A model generated the notes under the pieces. The model searched no databases, had not been told where the DNA came from, and worked only from the letters and a program-made list of their open reading frames with translations. A DNA stretch of 64,000 nt from Anomaloglossus baeobatrachus (Eukaryota > Chordata > Amphibia > Anura > Aromobatidae). Where the stretch lies: NCBI RefSeq assembly GCF_048569485.1, contig NC_134356.1, positions 467,065,820-467,129,819 on the forward strand, read 5' to 3'. Numbering within the stretch: position 1 is the first letter of the stretch; each line of letters begins with the position of its first letter. Positions 1 through 9,815 of this stretch are shown piece after piece. Made by a program: the position numbers and the translations under genes.

Positions 1-11
1 GTGGAACAGGC

Positions 12-26
12 TACCATGAGAGGTTG
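12..26 (+). repeat. Target-site duplication, left copy
   Basis: TACCATGAGAGGTTG occurs here and exactly again at 2023-2037, bracketing the Penelope-type insertion in the CR1 tail. It is an exact 15-base match. Confidence 0.85.
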
Positions 27-284
27 CTAGAGATGGGGAGACAGAAGGCGTAAATAGGGTCTTACCCGGTATAACTTTGATTGGTGAAAGTTAAAATACA
101 CTCACCTGGTATGGTTGTGCCAGTCACAACTCCTGAAATCGCATGTGAGTGTTAGCTTGGTTTAAAAGCAGCGGCCCCGTGAATGGCAAATATATAAATA
201 TAGAAAAGGGAAAACGGGTTTTAGCCGCGCTAAAAAACCACTGGTGCAGGATTAATGAAGAAGTTTCTTTTTTATTTCAGCATT

Positions 285-324
285 TCCAACGCGTTTCAGA
301 GACAAGGACCGTCTCGTTCCTCAG
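285..324 (-). ncRNA. Hammerhead-type ribozyme motif, copy 1
   Basis: Read on the minus strand this holds CTGAGGA (324-318) and GAAAC (297-293). The consensus is CUGANGA...GAAA, so both core boxes fit, with G at the free position. Between them GAGAC pairs with GTCTC as stem II, with a 7-nt loop. After GAA comes ACGCGT then T, allowing a minimal stem III of two to three pairs before the cleavage-site UH. Penelope-like elements are known to carry hammerheads with very short stem III. Activity is not shown by sequence alone. Confidence 0.6.
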
Positions 325-698
325 GGAAAAAAGAAATCATGCAACTGCCTATAGTCTAATGTTTTAAAGGAGGATAAAGACTGCCACGTTGACAGCCATG
401 ACGTCATCCACCCACTCTATTGCAGGGCAATGACTCATAGACACGTGGAGAAAATACAAAGGAAAAAAAATCACATTTAAATACATCAAATATTGTAAAA
501 ACACGAATAACAGCATGAAATACAAATAAAAATTGTTAAAAATGATTAAGAAAATCTTTTTGTGGTTCATTTTCGACATCTAAAATTTGCAGACATAATC
601 TGGATAAAAAATAAAAAGAGATTGGAAAGGTGCGAACCTGTGAGCAATTGCTAGTATGCAAAGAGATTAACCACCATACCATTACTCCAAATGCTATT

Positions 699-738
699 TC
701 CAACGCGTTTCAGAGACAAGGACCGTCTCCTTCCTCAG
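699..738 (-). ncRNA. Hammerhead-type ribozyme motif, copy 2
   Basis: Second direct copy of the motif, with CTGAGGA at 738-732 and GAAAC at 711-707 on the minus strand. Stem II (GAGAC/GTCTC) is preserved although one base beside it differs from copy 1. It lies in the second direct terminal-repeat copy. Confidence 0.6.
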
Positions 739-1886
739 GGAAAAAAGAAATCATGCAACTGCCTACAGTCTAATGTTTTAAAGGAGGATAAAGACTGCCA
801 CGTTGACAGCCATGACGTCATCCACCCACTCTATTGCAGGGCAATGACTCATAGACACGTGGAGAAAATACAAAGGAAAAAAATCACATTTAAATACATC
901 AAATATTGTAAAAACACGAATAACAGCATGAAATACAAATAAAAATTGTTAAAAATGATTAAGAAAATCTTGATATATTTTTTTTATTAGTATAACCACT
1001 AGTTCCGAACACCCTTCATCTCCGCACAGCGCACCTTTATATGTATATTCACCCACTACTCTGTTTTACTGAACACATTTCCCTGCGGTCTGACCTTTCG
1101 TTACCCCAGCAGGGTTTTACTTTCTCTGTGCGCTTGCGCAGTCTTTCTTTTTCCCACGGTCTGAACTCATTTCACCCCGTTACCACTGGCACTTGCTTCT
1201 TTCTTTCACATATGCGATTCCTTTCTATTTCATGTTTGACTCCTTTGCACTAGCCCCTTTCTGATTCATTTTAAGCGTCCACTTGGCCTTTCATTTCCGA
1301 ATTTTTATTTTTTTAGCAGAAAAGTTTAATACTCATAATGGATTTTAATAGTTTTACACCAGCACCAATTACGTCAATGCGCCCACGCAGATTTATATAT
1401 ATATATAGATATTTATTAAATATTCATGTTTTTTGAGGGCATTTTTGCCCTTAAAAACTGATCTTCCTGAGTCACTATGTAATATCCCATCCCCATTTCT
1501 ACCAAGTTCTCTAGATGTATTTGGAGTAATGGTATGGTGGTTAATCTCTTTGCATACTAGCAATTGCTCACAGGTTCGCACCTTTCCAATCTCTTTTTAT
1601 TTTTTATCCAGATTATGTCTGCAAATTTTAGATGTCGAAAATGAACCACAAAAAGATTTTCTTAATCATTTTTAACAATTTTTATTTGTATTTCATGCTG
1701 TTATTCGTGTTTTTACAATATTTGATGTATTTAAATGTGATTTTTTTTCCTTTGTATTTTCTCCACGTGTCTATGAGTCATTGCCCTGCAATAGAGTGGG
1801 TGGATGACGTCATGGCTGTCAACGTGGCAGTCTTTATACTCCTTTAAAACATTAGACTGTAGGCAGTTGCATGATTTCTTTTTTCC

Positions 1887-1926
1887 CTGAGGAAGGAGAC
1901 GGTCCTTGTCTCTGAAACGCGTTGGA
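1887..1926 (+). ncRNA. Hammerhead-type ribozyme motif, inverted copy
   Basis: CTGAGGA at 1887-1893 and GAAAC at 1914-1918 on the plus strand, with stem II GAGAC/GTCTC between and ACGCGTT after. It is the same motif as the two minus-strand copies, so the element could specify the motif in transcripts from either strand. Confidence 0.6.
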
Positions 1927-2022
1927 AATGCTGAAATAAAAAAGAAACTTCTTCATTAATCCTGCACCAGTGGTTTTTTAGCGCGGCTAAAACCCGTTTT
2001 CCCTTTTCTATATTTATATATT

Positions 2023-2037
2023 TACCATGAGAGGTTG
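2023..2037 (+). repeat. Target-site duplication, right copy
   Basis: Exact copy of the 15 bases at 12-26. The CR1 tail resumes immediately afterwards. Confidence 0.85.
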
Positions 2038-2145
2038 TGAGCCATCAGTGGAAATCTTCAAGTGGAAACTGGATAAACATATAGCTGGGATGGATTAGGA
2101 AAACTTGCACCATTCTATGATTCTATGTTTCTATGACATTGGCTA

Positions 2146-3060
2146 TAAATGAAGAAGAGGATGTTTTGCATATCTGAAGAGCAGCATGATGGTAAATGTT
2201 ATTAAAGGAAGGGGACAGAGTGTGGAATGTTATTACAGGATGGGGGCCATAATAGGGAACGTACATTATTAGTTTATAGGGACAAGTGGTTGACATAAAT
2301 TCTGTAGGGGGCCAATAAGGGGATACTTCCACTTTAAAAATTAATAACTGAACTATGAAAAAAACCTGAAAAATATTTTGCGTCTAAAAATGCTGTTGAA
2401 AAAAGTAAACAAAAAAATTATACTTTTAGTATTGCTGTTTCTATAACAACTCAAGCTGTAAGAATGTTTCATAATACATATGACAAACACCATAAAAATA
2501 CACCAAAATTTCAGCTTTTACATTATATAGACACAAAAAATGGAATAAAATGTGATCAAAAAGTTGTATTGAAAAAAAATTGTATCACTGAAAATATAAT
2601 CTTGCAGAAAGAATGTGGCCCATCCAGTTTAATTTTGTTTCTATGTGCTGCCCATTTACTTGGCCTACGTTTGAGACATCTGGTTTAAAGGGAACCTTTC
2701 ATCTGATATACAATACTTCACATAGGTTAAAATGCTCCTTAAAGGGAACCTCACATGAATCTCATGCTGCCCAAACTAAGTGCACATGAATCAGCCTTTG
2801 GCAGCCATGAATGTGTTACTCTGAAACATACTGTACTTTAAAGAGCTGACTAGGAATCAATAGACCAATTTATTAAGCATTACATGGCAGTCTTAATAAG
2901 GTATGTGAGAGACAAAGAGAGGTATGGGCACTGGAGTAATAAGAATATTAGTCATAATCAGATTATTAAATATACTATATGAAAGGTGCTAAATACCAGG
3001 GACTAATAGAGCAAAACAAAAGACCCATTGGTAATATAACTAAGAGAGAATCACTGAAAA
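2146..3060. other. Intergenic AT-rich DNA with old repeat pieces
   Basis: No supported gene. At 2160-2330 there are loose repeats of a GTTATTACAGGATGGGGG-like phrase. At 2330-2680 is A/T-rich sequence resembling a dispersed amphibian repeat. Two starts of an AAAGGGAACCT-type MITE end lie at about 2687 and 2739. Boundaries are not clear. Confidence 0.4.
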
Positions 3061-3306
3061 AACTGACATGAGGTCATAGAAGTTGACTCATAAAAATAAA
3101 GTTTATTAGATATGAGATAAAACAAAACTATTTGAGGAATAAATGCACTAACACAACATAAGACATAAAAGGAGATGATGCATGATGATTATTGGTTGAG
3201 GGTAGTCTCACACCAGGTGGAAAAATGGACAAAGCTGCACGATACATACAATAGTCTGGTATATGCATGCAATAATTGATAATAGAAATATTGGCCACTG
3301 AGGTAA

Positions 3307-4249
3307 GTGATAATGACATATTTTGCTTCCTTGTATGCCAACTTGTTCCATGGGCTGTGTGAGAGAGACCTCATTCTGTCAGACAGGATGCAATCAATAG
3401 ACCATGTTGTTTTCTGGGTGCGGTATATTGATGACATCTTCATGATCTGGCAGGATAGTGTAGAGGAACTACATAAATTTCTTTACCAGATCAATTCAAA
3501 ATATTACAGTATTAAATTGACCTACCATGCTAATGCACAATACATTAATTTCTTGGATGCTAAGGTAAGACAAGATATCAACAACTGTCTACAAATGGAC
3601 ATTTTTCGGAAACCATCATCTGTCAATGCATTCCTCCACGCATCATTTTAGCATCCGGCGAAGATCAGAACTATTATCAGAGGGGTAGCTATCGGCTAAC
3701 TTTTAAGATTATGCCTTGTTTGTTCAACTGATGATGACTTTGAACATCGAGACACTGACCTGAAAAACAGGTTTTTGGAGCAGAATTACAGTCGGCACTC
3801 CATCAAACATGCATACCAGAGAGCAAAACATCAGATAGAGCACAAGTGCTCTATTCACAAAAGAAGGTAGGGAATAATGATATGGTGTGACTTTAATTAC
3901 CAGTCACAATGATTAGATAGAGTCTCCAGAAATCTAGGGCCATTATTTTGCTTGATCCAGTTGTAGCAAAATACATTACCCCGAAGCCCAGCATGACTTT
4001 TTGGAGGAGTAAGAATCTGCATGATCTACTACTACATAGTTACCACAATTTTGAAAATAATACTTTTTTGGATTCCCACAAACCCATACTTAGTTCAAAA
4101 TCTTGTGGTAAATGTGCTGAATGCCTTAATATAGAAAGGAAAAATACTTTTTGGGATTCCTCTGGTACCAAGACATTTCAGATTAAATATCATATTACCT
4201 GCAATACTTCTGCGATTATCTATTTTACCGCATGTCCATATACACTCTA
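3307..4249 (+). pseudogene. Penelope-like element: RT and C-terminal remnant
   Basis: The frame at 3307-3651 contains YANLFHGL, then RYIDDIFMIW (the RT catalytic YIDD box), INFLDAKV, and a FRKPSSVNAFLHASF stretch. This order is diagnostic of Penelope-like reverse transcriptases. Downstream (3651-3870) the HPxKIRxxxRG-type thumb region and an NRFLEQNYSRHSIKHAYQRA-like region can still be read in broken frames. At 3948-4250 comes KSCGKCAEC with TACPYTLY, matching the cysteine-rich lead into the GIY-YIG endonuclease. The endonuclease itself is missing because homology stops where the Tc1 element begins. Several stops interrupt it, so it is inactive. Confidence 0.75.
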
Positions 4250-4540
4250 TGACAGAAGTTCTGTTGCTTATCCGTGTTATGTAAATAAAAGCTTATATTC
4301 TGACTTTAAATTCATCCATTGGTTTTATAAATTACTCTTTTGAAAGTTGAAACCCTCCCAAATTTGGTTTAGGTTATGAAAATAAAGTTGCTGCAAATCT
4401 GAAATATTGATAATTTAATGAACACAGAAAGGTCAGATTTTGGCAAGACAAAAGTTTTGTCGCCTTGTCATATAATGCACCCAATCCTAGTTTACATCCT
4501 CATCTGTGCTCACTAAATAATCAGTTAATTAGTGGGTGTG

Positions 4541-4549
4541 TATAAAAAG
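4541..4549 (+). promoter_or_regulatory. TATA-like box of the Tc1 transposase
   Basis: TATAAAAAG lies 52 bases ahead of the transposase ATG at 4601, a usual promoter arrangement in Tc1-type elements. The gene it would drive is broken. Confidence 0.5.
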
Positions 4550-4600
4550 AAACCCAGCACCCCAGACCTTCACTTGAACTGCAAATTGACCTCTGACAAC

Positions 4601-5603
4601 ATGCCAAAAATCCACCCTGCGACCAAAGCCTTGAAAATCAAGAGGCTGAAGACCAGATCTACTGCAGAGGTGGCTGGAACCCTTAATGTGTCTCAGCGTC
4701 AAGTACAAAAAGAATTAAAAAAAGATTTGAAGAGACTGGAGATGTTTTTGACAAGTCCAGATCCAGCAGACCCCACAAGACAACTGCTCAGGAGGAACAT
4801 TTGTTGGTTAGAAAATCCAAAGCTAGCCCCTCTTCCACTGCAGCAGAGCTCCAACAGGCCTGGTCACCTCAAGTCCCTGTGTCAACTAGAACAGTTTGTA
4901 GGATTCTGTCTCGAAATGACCTCCAGGTCGAATCAGTGCCCAGAAGTCTGCACTAAACAAAAGGCAATTAAAAAATCATGTGGCATTTGCCAAGTCCTAC
5001 AGCCTGCTAAACAGATGGACGCTAGAAAAGTGGCAGAAACTTGATTTCTCTAATGAATCTTCAGTTGAATTACACCAAAGCCGCCACAAATACTGCAGGA
5101 GACCTACTGGAGCCTGCATGGATTCAAAATACACCCAGAAAACAGTTAAGTTTGGTGGTGGAAAAAACATGGTCTGAGGTTACATTTAGTATGGGGGTGT
5201 GCGAAACATTTGCAAGGTGGAAGGCAATATCAATAGCCTAAAATATCATGAAGTATTAGCTACCTCTTACATTCCCAATCATAAAAGGGGTCAAATTCTG
5301 AAGCAGGATGGTTCTCCATCTCATACATCCATCTCTACAACAAAATTCCTCCTGGCAAAAAAGATCAAGGTGCTCAAGGACTGGCCAGCCTAGTCACCAG
5401 ACATGAACATCATTTAGCATGTTTGGGGTAGGATGAAAGAGGAAGCTTGGAAGACAAAACCAAAGAATCTATATGAATTCTTGGAGGCATGTAAGACGGC
5501 ATTCTTTGCTATTTCTGACGACTTCATCAATATATTGTATGAATCATTGTTGAACCGCAAGGATGCAGTTCTTAAAGCTCATGGAAGTCACACAAAATAT
5601 TAA
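4601..5603 (+). pseudogene. Tc1-family transposase, broken
   Basis: The ATG at 4601 opens MPKIHPATKALKIKRL, followed by a paired-type DNA-binding helix-turn-helix region (STAEVAGTLNVSQRQVQK). The frame shifts at about 5040. Later parts read QDGSPSHTS (second Asp of the DDE triad), then WPA-stop-SPDMNII-stop-HVWG, ending in KDAVLKAHGSHTKY before TAA. In intact relatives the second of these stops is the catalytic Glu of DD34E, so a TAG has replaced the third active-site residue. The enzyme cannot work. Confidence 0.85.
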
Positions 5604-5919
5604 ATGTGGCTCTAATTGCACCACAACTTCAGTCACCATTGTTATGCAACATATCTTTCAATTAGAAGTTAGTTATTTGTTTGAATGTCACATTACTTTC
5701 TGTGGGCGACAAAACATTTGTCTTGCCAAAATCTGACCTTTCTGTGTTCATTAAATGATCAATATTTCAGCTTTGCAGCAATTTTATTTTCATAACCTAA
5801 ACCAAATTTGGGAGGGTTTCAGCTTTCAAAAGAGTAATTTATAAAACCAATGGATGAATTTAAAGTCAGGTTATAAGCTTTTATTTACATAACATGGATA
5901 AGCAACAGAATTTCTGTCA

Positions 5920-6100
5920 GGGAGTGTACTACCCCATCATCTCTTTCCTGCCATCTTCTGTACGCCTTGGGGCAACGGAGCCGGGCTAGGCTGCCCATGA
6001 CAACGACAGTCAATGGCCCAGCGACACGTTGGTTAACCGCCTGCCCGATGGGGCGCTACATACTGACCAAATATTGAACATGTGAACGTGGCCTAATAGA
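5920..6100. other. Unassigned spacer
   Basis: GC-mixed sequence after the Tc1 right end. No gene, no clear continuation of the Penelope remnant, and no repeat I could place. Confidence 0.3.
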
Positions 6101-6104
6101 TGCT

Positions 6105-7430
6105 CATGATAAGAATATAGTTTTTCTTCTTTATAATTCACTAATACAGCTGCACTTAGACTACTGTGTATCTGTGACGCCCCTGGACTATCAGGTCGTC
6201 ACAGGGTATTGTACAATTTGCCCTCCTGTGCAATATCCATATCCTTCTTGGTTTTTGGTCCCCAACTACATGGTGTTGCCTACAACAGCTAGTTAAAATC
6301 CTAGGTACACTCTGCACTACACCCACCAGACACACCAGTGGACGGCCTGAGTGGAATAGGGTCGCCCACTTGGGGGGTTGGTTAGGGGAGGTCAGGAGTG
6401 TCAGGAGAGTCAGCCGAGAGTTGGAGAGCGAAGTTTTGGAGGTGAAGGAGAGAGGAGGTCAGGAGCCCGGCTCCTTGGAAGCCATCTAGGTAGCAGACAG
6501 TGGTCTGGGTCTAGAGGAGCTGGACACCCAGTCACAGGGTATCATGGCAAGGGGCACGGAACTGTCGAGGAGGACAGCCGGCGGCCTTGCACCATCACCG
6601 GGCTGGGACCAGGGAACGACGGGGTACGTGAACCCTAGGTCAGGGAGTAGCTTTATGCAAACTGACAATTTACCCGACGAGAACGGAGCCTTCAAGATCC
6701 GCTCTCCACCCACTCATAAATCGGGGTACTAGCGCAACGAGGGGGATAGGACTTTCCATTAAAGTAGTCCAGGAAATCCCAAGCATGAACCCTGAGAGCA
6801 AGCACCCACACTTAGCCATAGTGGGGAGTGGGACCCGACTAGTTCCATACTACCGGGACTAACAGAGAAGTAAACTTAGTGCCAGGAGGAAGGTCACGGA
6901 TCACCAGGCAGCACCATTGGGGACGGGACCCAAACTAGCTCCCCTCAGCGGCAGCGGTATCCAGAACTTTGGTTTATCCAGTTGTCGGTGTTAGCTTACT
7001 GGACTGAGTGAGTACGAAAGTGACCCCTTTGCACCTAACGGCACTCCCCAAAGCACATCACCGAGTCCCGGGGCAATCACCGTACCCGTGGAGGGTTCTA
7101 ACACCTGGCTGCCGCATTCCATCGCACCCGGGTACTCCCAATCGCAGCGGTGGAACTCCACATTACCACATACCACAGGTGGCATCACGAACTTTAACAT
7201 AATTGCCTGTAAATACCCCCTTCATTTGAGTGGCCGCAAGACCCCCGGGTCCGGACACCCCTCGAGCCACCGCGGATCCGGATCCGAGCAGCCCGGCTGC
7301 TGACACTGGGGCAGCACATATTATTTTGGTATCCAGTATACAAGGATGGAACTGAACTAGAGTGGGTGCCGAAAAAAGCAACCAGGTGTATAAACGGAAT
7401 GTGTGAACTGCAATGTCTTAGAGCGATCTT
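6105..7430 (+). pseudogene. LINE reverse-transcriptase C-terminal fragment, split by an LTR
   Basis: Before the LTR the plus strand reads IQLHLDYCV. After it the reading is FWYPVYKDGTELEWVPKKATRCINGM. This matches the LEYCVxFWxP...LERVQRRAT region near the end of CR1/Jockey-clade RTs. The fragment is too short to assign a family, and no upstream RT motifs are visible. Confidence 0.6.
6173..7318 (+). mobile_element. Solo LTR, Ty3/Gypsy-type family of this window
   Basis: A 1.15-kb GC-rich block starting TGTGACGCC and ending GCAGCACA. It is homologous to the terminal repeats of the Gypsy element at 47253-55666, in the opposite orientation. Near-matching 4-bp flanks (TATC and TATT) and the split LINE reading frame around it support insertion followed by LTR-LTR recombination. 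No internal region remains. It looks old. Confidence 0.75.
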
Positions 7431-7436
7431 TTGACA

Positions 7437-8945
7437 ATTATTATTTATTATTATAGCGCCATTTATTCCATGGCGCTTTACATATCAAAAAAGGTATACA
7501 TAATAACGAGAGGAGGCGAGAGAATCCTGGCCATGAAGTCTCACAATCTACAAGGGATGGATGAGCATTCAGTAGTTGAGGGTAGAGATGGTTGTGTGGC
7601 GCTATAGCAGACTGAGGGTTACTGCAGGTTGTAAGCTTGTCGGAAGAGGTGGGACTTCAGGTTCCTTTTCAAGCTTTCCAAGGTAGGTGAGAGTCTGATA
7701 TGTTGAGGCAGAGAGTTCCAGAGTATCAGGGATGCGCAGGAGAAATCTTGTGGGAAGAGAAGATACGAGGGGAGTAGAGAATGAGATCTTGTGAAGATCG
7801 GAGTTTACGTACAGGTAAGTACTGGGAGACTAGGTAACAGATGTACGGAGGAGACAGGTTGTGGATGGTTTTGTACGTCATGGTTAGTGTTTTGAACTGG
7901 AATCCGGTGATGGGAAGCCTGTGAAGGGGTTGACAGAGAGGAGAGGTGGAGGAGTAGCGGGAGAACAGGTGGATTAGTTGGACAGCAGAGTTTATAATAG
8001 ATAGTAGGTGTGCGAGAGTTTTAGAAGTGAGGCCACAGGACAGGGGGTTGCAATAGTCTAGGCAGGAGATAATGAGGGCATGCCTTAGTGTTTTTGCAGT
8101 TTCTTGGTTAAGAAATATACGAATCCGGGAAATATTTTTGAGTTGGAGGTGGCAGGAGGTGAAGAGGGCTTGGATATGGGGCTTGAAGGAGAGAGCAGTT
8201 GAGGATTACCCCAAGCAGCGAGCGAATAGGACTGGGGAGATTGAGCAGCCATAGCCATGATGGATAGGTCTGTTGGGGGAGTTGAGTGAGGAGGAGGAAA
8301 GATAATGAATTCTGCTTTGTCCATGTTAAGTTTTAGAATTCGAGTAGAGAAAAAGGATGAAATACCTGAAAGACATTGTGGAATTCTTGTTAGTTAAGGA
8401 GGTGATGTCAGGTCCAGAAAGGTAGATCTGAGTATCATCAACATAGAAATAATAATGAAAGCGGTGGGCCTCTATGAGCTGTCCCAGGCCAAAATTGTAG
8501 ACTCAGAATAGCAGTGGTCCAAGAAATGAACCTTGGGGGGACACTGACAGATAGGGGATGAGATGAAGAAGTAGTGTAATAGTGGGAAATGCTGAAAGAT
8601 CGGTCAGTTAGGTATGAGGAGAGCCAAGATAGGGCCAAGTTTATGATGCCCAAAGATGAAAGAATTTGTAGTAGAGGGGAATGGTCCACTGTGTTGAAGG
8701 CAGAGGACAGGTCCAGGAGGAGGATGACAGAGTAGTGTCACTTGGCTTTGGAGGTTAGTGACTTTAGTTAGGGCAGCTTCAGTGGAATGATGCGGTTGGA
8801 AGCCAGATTGTAGCTGGTCAAAGAGGGAGCAGATGGAGAGGTGGGAGGATAGTTCAAGATGGACATGCTGTTCCAGTATTTTTGAGGCATAGGGGAGAGG
8901 TGATATGGGGAAATAGCTCAACACAGTGGAAAGGTCAACGCATAA
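7437..8945 (-). mobile_element. L2-type LINE, 5'-truncated
   Basis: Reading the minus strand, 8924-8604 encodes an RT part with FPISPLPYASKILEQHV, QLQSGFQPHHSTEAALTKV, which is the L2-clade palm-side motif. 8689-8438 continues with LALSWLSSYLTDRSFSI. It then runs into a 3' untranslated part that ends in GGCGCTATAATAATAAAT (7437-7480), the usual L2 3' hairpin and short A/T repeat tail. Frames are interrupted and the first RT domains and endonuclease are missing, as in most 5'-truncated copies. Confidence 0.78.
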
Positions 8946-9044
8946 GTATATAAAGGGGTAGTACAGAAAACATTCTAATGAACATTTTACACCTAGGCCT
9001 GTGAGAGTGACAAGGAGGCACCCTGAAACAGTGTTTCCCAGCTC

Positions 9045-9148
9045 CAGTCAAGAGCCAACACTAGATCATGTTTTCTGAGTTTCCTTAGTATTGCGCAGGT
9101 GATTATTCGATCTCTGGCTCTCAAAGACTAGAGTTGGTGAACACTGAC
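9045..9148. mobile_element. Short MITE with imperfect terminal inverted repeats
   Basis: The left end CAGTGTTTCCCAGCTCCAGT pairs with the right end ACTAGAGTTGGTGAACACTG. It is about 104 bp with no coding. The pattern is that of a hAT-like miniature element common in amphibian DNA. The class is inferred. Confidence 0.5.
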
Positions 9149-9239
9149 TAGATGAAAGAAGGTTTAATCATCATCACTCTGCCACATGATATTGTAATGG
9201 CTTAATTCACTAAAAAAGTTGCAAGAGGATCAGAATGCC

Positions 9240-9467
9240 ATTCTTGAAAAATATAATTTTACAGGTTTAGGGCACTAGATCATATGATGGGATGTTGATC
9301 CAGGAAATGTGTTTGTTTACTGTTTATCGAGTCGAGAAGGATTTTTTCCCCTAATATGGGGCAATTAGCATCTGCCTTATGGCCTTTGCTGCCTTGCTTT
9401 GAATCAAAATGTTGTTTACAGGTTGAACTTTATGTACTTGTTTCTTCTTTCAATCTTATGACAAGGT
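9240..9467 (+). mobile_element. CR1-like LINE 3' tail
   Basis: Contains CCCCTAATATGGGGCAATTAGC, then GGTTGAACTTTATGTACTTG and CTTCTTTCAATCTTATGAC, the ending seen in many amphibian LINE 3' untranslated regions. Only the tail is left. Assigned by remembered consensus. Confidence 0.5.
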
Positions 9468-9469
9468 AT

Positions 9470-9774
9470 AGTGGGGACCACAGGGAAGACTATTCTCCTT
9501 GCGGAGACCTGACAAATCAGTCTGGCTGCCAGTGAGGGGACTTATACAGTAGCTGCAATGCCCCTCTGGGAAATATTTAAATTGTCTCTCCAGGGAGGAA
9601 GGAGACAAACTCTAGCGCCACCTATTGGAAGTAACAATCCCACAAGTCAAAAGTGGCCTTTTAACAAGCCTTTTCATATGACTTAGGATTTATACCAGAT
9701 AAGTCCCCCTACTGGCAGCCAGACTGGTTTGTCAAGTCTCAGCAAGGAGAATAGTCTTCCCCGTGGTCCCCACT
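9470..9774. mobile_element. MITE with ~70-bp terminal inverted repeats
   Basis: The left arm AGTGGGGACCACAGGGAAGA continues through CTATTCTCCTTG and CAGTCTGGCTGCCAGT. The right arm is its inverse, ending GTGGTCCCCACT. The interior carries an ACCTATTGGAAGTAAC box. A piece of the same family, inverted, lies at 15653-15730. Confidence 0.7.
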
Positions 9775-9815
9775 CTAACTTCTCATAAGCCAGATCAGTT
9801 CCCATACTTTGAACT

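Larger units (their letters stand above)
27..2022. mobile_element. Penelope-type terminal-repeat element, non-autonomous
   Basis: This 2-kb element has the tangled terminal repeats characteristic of Penelope-like elements. A roughly 290-bp segment occurs twice in direct orientation (about 278-570 and 693-970) and again inverted (about 1630-1935). The longer unit 180-670 is matched in reverse by 1530-2020. The middle (970-1520) has no coding capacity. Each repeat carries a hammerhead-like motif. A 15-bp direct repeat flanks the element, as expected for target-primed insertion. Short ORFs here, such as a hydrophobic 71-residue frame that appears once on each strand, are by-products of the repeats. 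The family call is inferred from architecture plus ribozyme motif, since no RT remains. Confidence 0.68.
1..2145 (+). mobile_element. CR1-type LINE 3' tail, split by a later insertion
   Basis: Bases 1-26 and 2038-2145 join into one CR1-like 3' untranslated end. It opens with GTGGAACAGGCTACC, passes through a GGAAxTCTTCAAGTGGAAACTGGAT-type stretch, and finishes in the short ATTCTATG repeat tail (about 2112-2140) that is typical of vertebrate CR1 LINEs. No coding part is present in the window. The 15 bases at 12-26 are repeated at 2023-2037, so everything between is an insertion. Assignment rests on remembered CR1 tail sequence, not on a search. Confidence 0.72.
4250..5919 (+). mobile_element. 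Tc1/mariner element with ~214-bp inverted repeats
   Basis: The ends are inverted copies of each other over about 214 bp (4250-4463 and 5706-5919), starting TGACAGAAGTTCTGTTGC. Between them lies a broken Tc1-type transposase. The left flank is TA, as expected, but the right flank is not a clean TA. The left end abuts the Penelope RT remnant at the point where its coding homology stops, so this element probably inserted into or beside it. Confidence 0.85.

Noticed and set aside
3729-3765. CTGATGATGAC near the Penelope remnant as a hammerhead
   Set aside because: It falls in coding homology and lacks a paired stem II and GAAA box.
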